A stretch of 64,000 bases of DNA, taken from the NCBI RefSeq assembly GCF_001613385.1, contig NZ_BDCG01000004.1:124001-188000 (forward strand). Direction: 5' to 3'. Origin of the DNA: Nocardia flavorosea NBRC 108225. GTDB lineage: Bacteria; Actinomycetota; Actinomycetes; Mycobacteriales; Mycobacteriaceae. The position numbers were made by a program, and so were the translations under genes. Positions 57,290 to 64,000 of this stretch are shown here, piece after piece. Positions within the stretch are counted from its first letter, which is position 1. Each line of letters opens with the position of its first letter. Under the pieces are notes generated by a model, which saw nothing but the letters and a program-made list of their open reading frames with translations, was not told where the DNA came from and did no database searches.

Positions 57290-58258
57290 TCAGTTCCGCT
57301 CCGACCCGGTGTCAAGGCGGGTGATCACTCCGCCCGTCCGGCCGGCGTCCTGCAATTTCTCCAGCCAGCCCGGCGCACCCGGTTCGATATCGGTGATCTC
57401 CCAGCGTCGCGCGGATTCGTAGCGTTGCCGTGCCGCGTGCCCGGCGGTGGTGAGTTCGTCGAGTGAAGTGTGCGCGCTCAGCGCCTCCCGGGCTTCGGTG
57501 AGGGCGGCGAGTGTTTCGTCGAGTACCGCGAGCAGCGCGTCGGAGTTCGGTTCGCAGATCGCGCGCACGAGGTCGGGCGCGGTGGCCGCGACCCGGGTGC
57601 CGTCGCGGAAGGAACCCGCTGCCAGCCCCAGTGCGAGATCGCCGCCGCGTGCCCCGGCCACCGCCAGCGCTTCGGCCAGCACATGCGGCAGATGCGAGAT
57701 CCGGGCGACGGCGCGGTCGTGCTCCGAGGCCGTCACCGGTACCACCACCGACGCGCAGTCCAGGGCCAGCCGCGCGACCCGTGTCCAGGCGTGCGGGTCG
57801 GTACCCGGATCGACGCCCACTGCCCAGGCGGCGCCCCGGAACAGGCCGGGATCGGTGGCCTGCCAACCCGATTCGGCAGTACCTGCCATCGGATGCCCGC
57901 CCACATAGCGTTCTTGCAGGCCGTACCGGCGCACCGCGGCCGCGACCGGGGATTTCACACTCACTACATCGGTGAGCGGGCATTGCGGCGCGTACTGCGC
58001 GATCGCGTCCAGCATCGGGTTGACCGCCGGCATGGGCACGGCCACCACGATCAGGGCATCGGTTTCGGCAGCGCGGCCCAGCACCGCCGCAAGGTCATCG
58101 GAGACGTCGAAACCGGCTTTCTGGGCGGCCGCCACGCCCGGCGCCGATCGGTTGTATCCCCAGCCGGTGTAGCCCGCCGCGGCCGCCGCACGCAGCAGCG
58201 ATCCGCCGATCAAACCCGTCCCGAGAACACAGAGCGCCGTATGGTTGTCAGCCGTCAC
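57290..58258 (-). CDS. tyrA: Prephenate dehydrogenase
   Basis: A 322-residue NAD-dependent enzyme for tyrosine synthesis. The Rossmann motif LGTGLIGGSLL is near the N-terminus, followed by VPMPAV, DVVSVKSPV, the catalytic-region GHPMAGTAESGW and SHLPHVLAEAL. GTG 58258 is chosen because it puts the Rossmann strand about 10 residues in, as in the family, and avoids overlap with the divergent tadA-partner gene; upstream starts (for example ATG 58339) are in frame. No C-terminal ACT domain was recognised. Confidence 0.9.
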   Translation of the reverse strand: MTADNHTALCVLGTGLIGGSLLRAAAAAGYTGWGYNRSAPGVAAAQKAGFDVSDDLAAVLGRAAETDALIVVAVPMPAVNPMLDAIAQYAPQCPLTDVVSVKSPVAAAVRRYGLQERYVGGHPMAGTAESGWQATDPGLFRGAAWAVGVDPGTDPHAWTRVARLALDCASVVVPVTASEHDRAVARISHLPHVLAEALAVAGARGGDLALGLAAGSFRDGTRVAATAPDLVRAICEPNSDALLAVLDETLAALTEAREALSAHTSLDELTTAGHAARQRYESARRWEITDIEPGAPGWLEKLQDAGRTGGVITRLDTGSERN

Positions 58259-58303
58259 CGGAACAGATTCGCATACGAGTTCATCTAACGGGCTCCAGCC
58301 GAC

Positions 58304-58309
58304 TACCGT
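58304..58309 (+). promoter_or_regulatory. -10 box TACCGT of leaderless gene
   Basis: TACCGT ends 7 nt before the ATG at 58317. Confidence 0.5.
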
Positions 58310-58316
58310 TGCGCCC

Positions 58317-58856
58317 ATGGCAGCACAGCGCTCGGGCACGAACAGGGCGACGTCGGACGATTACGACGACGTCGAGGGGTTCGCGGTGGCCGTTGTCCGG
58401 GAAGACGGTACATGGAAATGCAGTCCGCTGACCACGGCCGCGCTCACCACACTGTCCGCCGCGGAGAACGAGCTCAAAGCACTCCGCTCATCCGGTGCGG
58501 TTTTCGGACTCCTGGACGTCGACGACGAGTTCTTCATCGTGGTCCGGCCGGCTCCCAGCGGCACGCAGCTACTGGTGTCGGACGCGACTGCGGCGATCGA
58601 CTACGACATCGCGGCCGATGTCCTGGAGGAACTGCATATCGAGATCCCCGATATCGACCCCGACGATCTGGACGATACCGAGCCGTGGGAGGAGGGTGAC
58701 CTCGGCATTCTGGCCGATCTGGGTCTCCCCGAGCCGGTATTCAGTGTGATCCTCGCCGACACCGACCTCTACCCGGACGAGCAGCTCGCGATGATCGCGG
58801 AACGGCTCGGGTTCGCCTCGGAGTTCTCCGCGGTGCTCGACAAACTGCCCCGTTGA
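58317..58856 (+). CDS. tRNA adenosine deaminase-associated protein
   Basis: A 179-residue acidic protein found beside tadA in actinobacteria. EGFAVAVVREDGTWKCSPL and DLGILADLGLPEPVFSVILADTDLYPDEQL are the conserved parts. No catalytic motif is seen; its role is unknown but the gene order with tadA (1-nt gap) is conserved. ATG 58317 is set by the -10 box. Confidence 0.87.
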   Translation: MAAQRSGTNRATSDDYDDVEGFAVAVVREDGTWKCSPLTTAALTTLSAAENELKALRSSGAVFGLLDVDDEFFIVVRPAPSGTQLLVSDATAAIDYDIAADVLEELHIEIPDIDPDDLDDTEPWEEGDLGILADLGLPEPVFSVILADTDLYPDEQLAMIAERLGFASEFSAVLDKLPR

Positions 58857-58857
58857 G

Positions 58858-59331
58858 GTGAGCGGCCCGCTCTCCGACGCCGAGATGGTGCGGGCGGCGC
58901 TGGCCGCCGCCGGCACCGCCGATCCGCGGGACGTACCGGTCGGCGCCGTCGTTTTCGACAGCGGAGGCCGTGAGCTGGCCCGCGCCGCCAATGCGCGTGA
59001 GGCCACCGGCGACCCCACCGCGCACGCCGAGGTACTGGCGCTGCGCCGGGCCGCGGCGGTCCACGGCGACGGTTGGCGGCTCACCGGGACCACCCTGGCG
59101 GTGACCCTCGAACCGTGCACGATGTGTGCCGGCGCGTTGGTCGCGGCGCGGGTGGATCGGCTGCTGTTCGGCGCGTGGGAGCCCAAGACGGGTGCGGTCG
59201 GGTCGCTGTGGGACGTGGTCCGCGACCGCCGCCTCAACCACCGCCCCCAGGTTCGCGGAGGAATCGTGGCGGACGAATGTGCGGCGATCCTCGATACGTT
59301 CTTCCGCTCGCAGCGTCGCCCCGGTGGGTAA
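58858..59331 (+). CDS. tadA: tRNA-specific adenosine deaminase
   Basis: A 157-residue zinc deaminase that converts A34 to inosine in tRNA-Arg(ACG). The zinc motif HAEVLAL supplies His and the catalytic Glu, and PCTMCAGAL the two Cys. GTG 58858 lies 1 nt after the partner gene's stop, so translation is coupled. The family is normally about 150-170 residues. Confidence 0.93.
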   Translation: MSGPLSDAEMVRAALAAAGTADPRDVPVGAVVFDSGGRELARAANAREATGDPTAHAEVLALRRAAAVHGDGWRLTGTTLAVTLEPCTMCAGALVAARVDRLLFGAWEPKTGAVGSLWDVVRDRRLNHRPQVRGGIVADECAAILDTFFRSQRRPGG

Positions 59332-59387
59332 GCGCAGGTCGAGGCCCGATTTAGAGGATCGGCGACCGGTCCGGTATTGTGACTGGC

Positions 59388-59475
59388 GGTGGCGTGTCCG
59401 AGCGGCCTAAGGAGCACGCCTCGAAAGCGTGTGAGGGGTAACCCCCCTCCGAGGGTTCAAATCCCTCCGCCACCG
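59388..59475 (+). tRNA. tRNA-Ser (anticodon CGA)
   Basis: GGTGGCG (59388-59394) pairs with CGCCACC (59468-59474), discriminator G. The anticodon loop CTCGAAA gives CGA; the variable arm is long. It borders the accessory region to its right. Confidence 0.95.
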
Positions 59476-59480
59476 CTTAC

Positions 59481-59516
59481 GCCCCTCTCCTGAATTGCCA
59501 GGTGAGGGGCTTTTTT
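59481..59516 (+). terminator. Rho-independent terminator after tRNA-Ser(CGA)
   Basis: GCCCCTC (59481-59487) pairs with GAGGGGC (59504-59510), followed by six T. Confidence 0.88.
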
Positions 59517-59639
59517 CTTCCCCGCAGAACTCTCGCGCGGGCTCAGTGCCCACATTTTGCCCACACTCCGGCGGGGCGTACGCGTCGTGTATCGCCTGGG
59601 GTGAACCGTCCTGGACTGGCTGGAGACTCTGGTCTCCAC

Positions 59640-59940
59640 CAGGTCCAGGACGGTTCAAAGTTCCAGCCGGTGCTCGACAAGCAGCTCAAACACCCGCCCC
59701 CACGAACCCGCGCCGATCAGCCACGCCGCAACAAGCTGGCCGGCGCCGAAGCCGAAGCCCGCGCCGGCATCGATCCCACGAAGACGAAGGAGTCGATCAA
59801 ATCTGCCAGCGGTACGGCGTCCAAACGGGTGCCGGACGATCTGGACCACACCAACATGCGGTTGACCGAGGTCAAAAACGTGGAGCGGCAGGCACTCACC
59901 GGCCAGATCCGAGACGACCTGGCGTACTGCGAAGGGCGAA
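59640..59940 (+). pseudogene. Orphan C-terminal polymorphic-toxin fragment (nuclease-like)
   Basis: A + strand segment reads KFQPVLDKQLKHPPP, then KRVPDDLDHTNMRLTEVKNVERQALTG (cited by its ends) and QIRDDLAYCEGR. The D...EVK order and the EVKNV-x-x-QxLTxQxRDxLAY pattern resemble the restriction-endonuclease-fold toxin tips found at the C-terminus of actinobacterial polymorphic toxins. There is no start codon with a ribosome site, no N-terminal carrier part, and the tail after CEGR loses the expected sequence, so it is probably a truncated or frameshifted relic. A - strand frame over the same bases (59655-60110) also looks partly coding; I consider it less likely. Confidence 0.45.
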
Positions 59941-60269
59941 GCCGACACCTCGGCGCCGGCCAGCGTGTAGGGCTCCAGCACACCGATCGCGGGCCCGTCC
60001 ACGAGACGCCCGAGTGCTGGGTAGTCGGAGTTCATCATCAGATGAAATAGCGGCCGGTTGTAGTATCCGCCAAAATCGGGCGGATATGACATATCTCCTG
60101 ATGGGAGCACTGCCGGGAGTCCGCTCCGACCCGTTCAACCTCTTCTTTGCGGCTGCACCAACCAGGTAGAACGGGCATATCCGTTGTTTCGGCGGTTACT
60201 ACCGGAACCCCCTGTCGGGACAGTAGGGGTTCCGGGCTGTGCCGGGAAGGCCCCGGCGCAGCCGCGGCC
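59941..60269. other. Non-coding stretch right of the toxin fragment
   Basis: About 330 bases with an AT-richer patch around 60045-60100 (agatgaaatag, gacatatctcctgatgg). No complete gene, RNA or repeat was recognised. Confidence 0.4.
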
Positions 60270-60677
60270 TCATGTCAGGGCTGGGTAGCCCTCATAACGG
60301 GCGGTGAGTGCTTCGAGGTGGTGCCCGGCCGGATCGTCGAAGTACACGCCTCGGCCGCCGTGGTTGGTGTTGATCTCGCCCGGCCCCTGCATCATGGGGC
60401 CGGCCCAGTACGTGATACCGCGCGCACGGATTCGCTCCATGATGTGATCGAATGTTTCATCGTTGACCAGGAATGCGAGATGCTGCCCGGGGAAATCGAT
60501 CGGCGGTACGGCGAAGTCGAGCACCCGCCCGTCTGTCAAATACACCGCGACGAAATGTCCTGCTTCCAGCGGTTCGGGGAGGCCGAAGATGTCGGCGAAA
60601 AATTGTGCGGACTCCTGTTTGTCCCGGGCGGCGATGATCGTGTGGTCGAAACGCACATCCACCTGCGGATGCGACAT
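60270..60677 (-). CDS. VOC-family (glyoxalase/dioxygenase fold) protein
   Basis: A 135-residue vicinal-oxygen-chelate protein. RFDHTIIAARDKQESAQFFADIFGLPE opens the first beta-alpha-beta module (cited by RFDHTIIAARD and FGLPE), with HLAFLV and the metal-type Glu region GRGVYFDDPAGHHLEALT at the end. ATG 60677 has aaggag 7 nt upstream. The substrate is not predictable. An upstream hairpin at 60715-60744 may control or end transcription. Confidence 0.9.
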   Translation of the reverse strand: MSHPQVDVRFDHTIIAARDKQESAQFFADIFGLPEPLEAGHFVAVYLTDGRVLDFAVPPIDFPGQHLAFLVNDETFDHIMERIRARGITYWAGPMMQGPGEINTNHGGRGVYFDDPAGHHLEALTARYEGYPALT

Positions 60678-60714
60678 AGGAGACTCCTTCTTTTGTGGAT
60701 TCGATATCGGGATG

Positions 60715-60744
60715 CCACAAAAGAAGGCGGGCCGCGGGCCCGCC
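60715..60744 (-). terminator. Hairpin with T-run upstream of the VOC gene
   Basis: 60726-60733 (GGCGGGCC) pairs with 60737-60744; on the minus strand it is followed by TTCTTTTG. It lies about 40 nt before the VOC start, so it is an attenuator or the end of an upstream transcript. Confidence 0.5.
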
Positions 60745-60920
60745 ACGCAATCAAACAGCCGCCGGGAAACCTTCCCGCTCACGGCATATAGCCGACCCGG
60801 CAGTCATGGCGCCCACCCTAGCACCGTCGCCGGGCATGCCCACGACAGAAACTCGAACTGAACCTACCGCCGGCGGGCGCGGGCGGGGGGCTATGAGGCC
60901 CCATTCGGACGCATCGGAGG

Positions 60921-61070
60921 TCAAATCAGTCCTTGCGTTGCCGAAGCGCGTAGGTAGTTGCAGATCGTCTGGCGCGTGACTCCGAACTCGCCGGCCGGCA
61001 CCGACTTTGATTCACCGGCCTCGGCGCGGTCACGCAGCTGTCCGACCTGGAAGGCAGTGAGCGCCGGGGC
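60921..61070 (-). pseudogene. Serine-recombinase C-terminal HTH remnant
   Basis: The minus-strand frame ends LTAFQVGQLRDRAEAGESKS, then GEFGVTRQTICNYLRASA and stop. This is the helix-turn-helix tail of Pin/resolvase-type serine recombinases. The catalytic domain is absent: the frame further upstream is unrelated and overlaps the DUF664 relic on the other strand. A different copy of a resolvase lies at 62628-63176. Confidence 0.6.
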
Positions 61071-61104
61071 GCGCATCCGTTGGGAAGCTGTCCTCGCCCA
61101 CAAC

Positions 61105-61537
61105 CGCCGGGCTTTGGTCCGAGCGGTGCGGCCGCTTACCGATGAGCAGAGCCGACGGCGTCTAGTTCCGTCGCTGACCACGCCGATCGCGTTAATCAAG
61201 CATTGCGCGGCCGCGGAGCGTATTTGGTTTCAGCGCACGATCGGTGGGGTCGAGGAATCCCAGTGTGACGGGTATGCCTGGGGCGATGACCAGAGTTGGG
61301 TGGTCCCGCCAATGCAGACTCTGGAGGAAGCGATCGCGGAGTACGAACCGCTGCCGAACGCTCACGAGCGATCGCGCGCACCGCGGTCGAGGGCGATATG
61401 TTCGTTCACTACCGGCGCGGTGCGGTCAGTTTTTCCTGGATCTGCGCGCACATGATCGAGAACTCGCCCGCCAGGCTGGCCATGCCGACATCCTCGTCGA
61501 ACAGATCCTCGCCGCCGACCACCGCCGATGTCCATAA
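61105..61537 (+). pseudogene. DinB-like DUF664 protein, truncated and frameshifted
   Basis: Three successive frames together read as one DUF664 (DinB superfamily) protein: RALVRAVRPLTDEQSRRRL with ALIKHCAAAERIWFQ in the first, ERSRAIARTAVEGDM and SFSWICAHMIE in the second (from about 61360), and RELARQAGHADILVEQI in the third (from about 61455), ending at 61537. The N-terminus is missing, its place taken by the recombinase tail remnant. Such proteins are thiol-related transferase-like four-helix bundles; this one should be inactive. Confidence 0.7.
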
Positions 61538-61756
61538 TTCGATGCATTTTCCGACCGGGCGCCGATCCGTCGCCCGCACCACCCAGTTCCACGACCCCCT
61601 CACCCGCTTCACATCTCTTGCCGCCTCGGGCGGGATTCACAGGGCTTGCAGGGTGTAGAGCGCGTCCGTGGCCAGGACGGTCGCGCCGAGGGCATAGCGC
61701 AGTGTCGGCGTCCATCTCGGGCATCGGCTCCGGATCCGATGCCCGAGATGCAGAAG

Positions 61757-62401
61757 TCAGGACCTACTGCGTGCGAAAAGAATCGCTTGCTGAGCTTTCG
61801 CGTCCGGGTCGAGCAGCATCTGAGCCTCGACCACGAATCCGGCATCGCGCAGCCAGGATGCCACCCGGTCAGGCTGACGGCGGTGGACATGGACATTCAT
61901 CGGGTGACCGCCATAGCCGTCCGTCTTCAACAACGACTCGTCGCCGACGTGAAACAGCAGCTGCAGCGGTCCGCCGGGCCGCAATGCTCGGTGGAAGTGC
62001 CCGAACACGGTCGGCACCTCGTCGTCAGGGATGTGGATCAACGACTGCCAGGCGAGCAGGCCGGCCACCGAAGCGACGGGCAGGTCCAGGTCCGTCATCG
62101 AGCCCACCTCGAACCGCAGGCCGGGGTGGTCGCGCCGAGCCACGTCGATCATCGCCGGGGAGAGGTCGACACCAAAGGCGTCGACACCGAGCTCATGCAG
62201 GTGGGCGGTGACTTCACCGGGACCGCAGCCGACGTCCGCGACCGGCCCGCCGCCAGCGACCCGCACGCTGTCGGCGAACAACGCCAGAGCCGCGCGAAGG
62301 TACTGGTGTCCGGCGAGGGCGCCGCGCACTTGGTCGGCATAGCTGACCGCGACCGTGTCATAAGAGGTTCGGGTGTCGGCCAACCAGTCATTCGTGGTCA
62401 T
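61757..62401 (-). CDS. Class I SAM-dependent methyltransferase
   Basis: A 214-residue methyltransferase with VADVGCGPGEVTAHL (motif I), GVDLSPAMIDVAR (acidic loop), GSMTDLDLP and LRPGGPLQLLFHVG. ATG 62401 is favoured: a TATCGT box on the minus strand (62409-62414) ends 7 nt before it, suggesting a leaderless transcript; GTG 62410 is in frame. Substrate unknown. It is one of the few intact genes between the two recombinase relics. The 61538-61756 gap shows nothing. Confidence 0.9.
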   Translation of the reverse strand: MTTNDWLADTRTSYDTVAVSYADQVRGALAGHQYLRAALALFADSVRVAGGGPVADVGCGPGEVTAHLHELGVDAFGVDLSPAMIDVARRDHPGLRFEVGSMTDLDLPVASVAGLLAWQSLIHIPDDEVPTVFGHFHRALRPGGPLQLLFHVGDESLLKTDGYGGHPMNVHVHRRQPDRVASWLRDAGFVVEAQMLLDPDAKAQQAILFARSRS

Positions 62402-62477
62402 GACCGGCACGATATTCCATGATCACGACCTCGTGGACGGCCGGCAGATACGGCGAGGCCAGGGCTGCAGCCTGCAC

Positions 62478-62610
62478 GTCACCGCACCACCACACATCCA
62501 CCAGGCACTGCTGGCCGCCGCCGAACCCCCTCGCACGCAGCACCGCGGCCGCCGACCGCAAGGCATACCGGATCTACCGCGACCGCATCACCCAACAACC
62601 CCCGGCCTGA
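62478..62610 (+). pseudogene. Fragment of a short hypothetical protein, frameshifted
   Basis: VTAPPHIHQALLAAAE in one frame continues as TAAADRKAYRIYRDRITQQPPA-stop in the next, which together resemble the end of a small actinobacterial protein. No start codon or ribosome site precedes it. Low confidence. Confidence 0.3.
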
Positions 62611-62627
62611 CCAGCACCCAGCGCGTA

Positions 62628-63176
62628 GAACCCGCCCTCTACCAGCGGGTTACGCCATATCCGCAGACCCGGGCGCTGAAGGCGGCCGGCTGCACGAAGG
62701 TGTTCGCCGACAAGAAGTCCGGCAAGAACATCGAGCGCGAGCAGCTCGCGAAGTGCCTGGACTACATGCGCGGCGGCGACACCCTCGTGGTCGCCTCCCT
62801 CGACCGGCTCGGCCGCTCCCTGCAGGACCTGATCTCGATCGTGGCCGACCTGCGCCGCCGCGGCATCGGGTTCCGGTCCCTGCACGAAGCACTCGACACC
62901 ACCACCCCCGGCGGGCGCCTGGTATTCCACGTCTTCGCCGCGCTGGCCGAGTTCATCCGCGAGCTCATCGTCGACGGCACCCACGAAGGCCTGGCCGCCG
63001 CCCGGGCCCGCGGGCAACGCCTCGGCCGGCCACCGGCCATGAGCGAGGAACAGATCCGCCAGGCACGCGCGCTACTGACCCGCCCGGACGAGTCGGTGTC
63101 CTCGATCGCTCGACTGCTGGGGGTATCGCGGACCACGCTGTACAAGTACGTGCCGGAACTGACCACGAAAGCGTGA
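62628..63176 (+). pseudogene. Serine resolvase/invertase lacking the catalytic serine region
   Basis: From ALKAAGCTKVFADKKSGKNIE onward the protein is a complete resolvase: GGDTLVVASLDRLGRSLQDL, GGRLVFHVFAALAEFIRELI, and a C-terminal HTH SVSSIARLLGVSRTTLYKYV. The N-terminus should read Y-x-R-V-S-T-x-x-Q, with the nucleophilic Ser, but here YQRVTPYPQTRAL is found: the segment is about 5-8 residues short and the Ser is absent. There is also no credible start codon. It is therefore likely an inactive relic of a mobile element. Confidence 0.75.
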
Positions 63177-63186
63177 GCCGCCAGTA

Positions 63187-63731
63187 TCAGGTTGAGAACA
63201 CCTTGTGGGCTCGAGAGAGATAGCGCTCCCGGGATACTTGGGCCTTTCCCACGCGGATACGCAGGAAGAGTCGAAGCGGAGGCGCTGCTCACTGTCGAGA
63301 GATTCGCCGCTCTCGGACATGAATTCCGCCTCGGCCTCATCCCATGCGTCGACCTGCATCGAGTAGGCCTTGAGTTGAGCCTGCAGCTCACGAAGGCTTT
63401 CATTCAAGGCGGGAGGTCCGGCGAACTCTGCGGCACTCTCGAATTCTCGGAGTGCGCTGTACGCCTGTTCATGCAGGCGTTGCGCTTCCTCCGCGTTCTG
63501 CCCACCCAATAGGGCTGTACGCACTCCACGCGCCGCCTCGTAAAACTGAGCAACTCCCCGGATGTAGTCGCGGTGAGCTTCGTATCGGCGATCCTGCACA
63601 GCATGGGTACGGTCGGCGAGGCTCTGCTTCCGCGTAGACCTCGCGTTGAATGCGGTTCCGCTGAATGTTGCCAAGCCGCCGACCAGCGCACCTGCCACAC
63701 CGATCAGTCCTGTTAGTAGTTCTGGTCCCAT
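63187..63731 (-). pseudogene. Membrane-anchored coiled-coil hypothetical protein with a frameshift near its end
   Basis: ATG 63731 starts a short N-out membrane segment (LLTGLIGVAGALVGGLATFSG) followed by a helical, probably coiled-coil, cytoplasmic part to about residue 160 (RLHEQAYSALREFESAAEF, ELQAQLKAYSMQVDAW). Beyond LDSEQRLRFDSS the frame becomes Arg/Pro-rich and runs on antisense to the resolvase, while a neighbouring frame gives VSRERYLSRAHKVFST and stops at 63187. A single frameshift at about 63245 joins the two into a sensible protein. Function unknown. Confidence 0.6.
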
Positions 63732-63797
63732 CTCGCCAATCGAAGCAGATCTCCACCGCAGTAGTCATTGCGGCATAAGGCTTTCCGGCGCCTTCTG

Positions 63798-64000
63798 CTA
63801 CGGCCGGCCGTGGACTCGCTCCGCCGGGCCCGGGATCGTGAAGGGGATCATGCCCTGCACGGCGGGACCGGACGGCACATAGCCCAGTTTGCGCAGCATC
63901 CCAAGGCTCGCCGTGTTCCTGACATCGACAGACCCGCCCAATGTCACCACGTCCGCGAGCTCCGGATGATCGAACACGGCTTTGAGCGCGGCCGACCCGA
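63798..64000 (-). CDS. GNAT-family acetyltransferase, N-terminal part outside window
   Basis: A minus-strand frame enters from the right edge and stops at 63798. The 66 visible residues contain VTLGGSVDVRNTASLGMLRKLGYVPSG (cited by VTLGGSVD and NTASLGMLRKLGYV), the conserved last alpha-beta unit of GCN5-related N-acetyltransferases. The acetyl-CoA loop would be beyond the edge. Confidence 0.75.
   Translation of the reverse strand, partial: GSAALKAVFDHPELADVVTLGGSVDVRNTASLGMLRKLGYVPSGPAVQGMIPFTIPGPAERVHGRP

Noticed and set aside
59655..60110. Minus-strand frame over the toxin fragment
   Set aside because: Parts look protein-like, but the second half becomes Gly/Phe repetitive and no ribosome site or family is seen; the + strand EVKNV pattern is more specific. 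Not fully excluded.
59517..64000. Prophage
   Set aside because: No capsid, tail, terminase or tyrosine integrase genes; only recombinase remnants and accessory genes are visible.

Overview
The window is high-GC DNA from a mycolic-acid-bearing actinomycete (Mycobacteriales), most likely Nocardia or a close relative. The evidence is the mycolate and arabinogalactan gene set, many GTG/TTG starts, 4-base stop/start overlaps, and the many start codons that lie 6-8 nt after a TANNNT -10 box, as expected for leaderless transcripts. The genus is inferred from gene content and order, not from a database search.

Layout. 1-4449: three tandem antigen-85-type mycolyltransferases, the third with a tail of LGFP repeats. 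4734-17190: the mycolate assembly line, i.e. a DUF732 lipoprotein, a Culp6-like cutinase/lipase, an F420-type (LLM) oxidoreductase, FadD32, Pks13 and AccD4. 17259-28512: a cyclophilin, then arabinan synthesis (EmbB-like, a VapBC module, AftA, EmbC-like) and a 53-codon leaderless ORF. 28776-31844: DprE2/DprE1, which make the arabinose donor DPA, with a divergent GtrA-family protein. 32056-40228: a primase-polymerase-like small protein, RmlC, RmlA and RmlB (dTDP-rhamnose for the galactan linker), and between them an uncharacterised ATP-grasp ligase plus papain-like protein pair and a secreted protein. 40275-45401: a DUF2142 membrane protein, a GtrB-type GT2, a GtrA flippase and GlfT2. 45838-50794: an SDR enzyme, a Pro/Gln-rich membrane protein, GlfT1 and the Wzt/Wzm galactan exporter. 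50843-55480: Bpa (proteasome activator), a cysteine-desulfurase-like protein without the PLP lysine, a quinone oxidoreductase and an FMN alpha-hydroxy-acid oxidase. 55560-59475: two tRNA-Ser genes around a second VapBC module, a glycolipid-binding-domain protein, TyrA, and TadA with its partner.

59517-64000, next to tRNA-Ser(CGA), is an accessory and decaying region: a likely polymorphic-toxin fragment, remnants of two different serine recombinases, a frameshifted DinB/DUF664 gene, a VOC protein, a methyltransferase, a frameshifted membrane protein and a GNAT gene cut by the window edge.

How the genes work together. FadD32, Pks13 and AccD4 make the mycolate precursor, and the mycolyltransferases attach it to the arabinan. 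DprE1/E2 supply DPA to AftA and the Emb proteins. Rml enzymes, GlfT1, Wzm/Wzt and GlfT2 build and export the galactan. The part least explained by known biology is the ATP-grasp/papain-like pair at 34766-38127.
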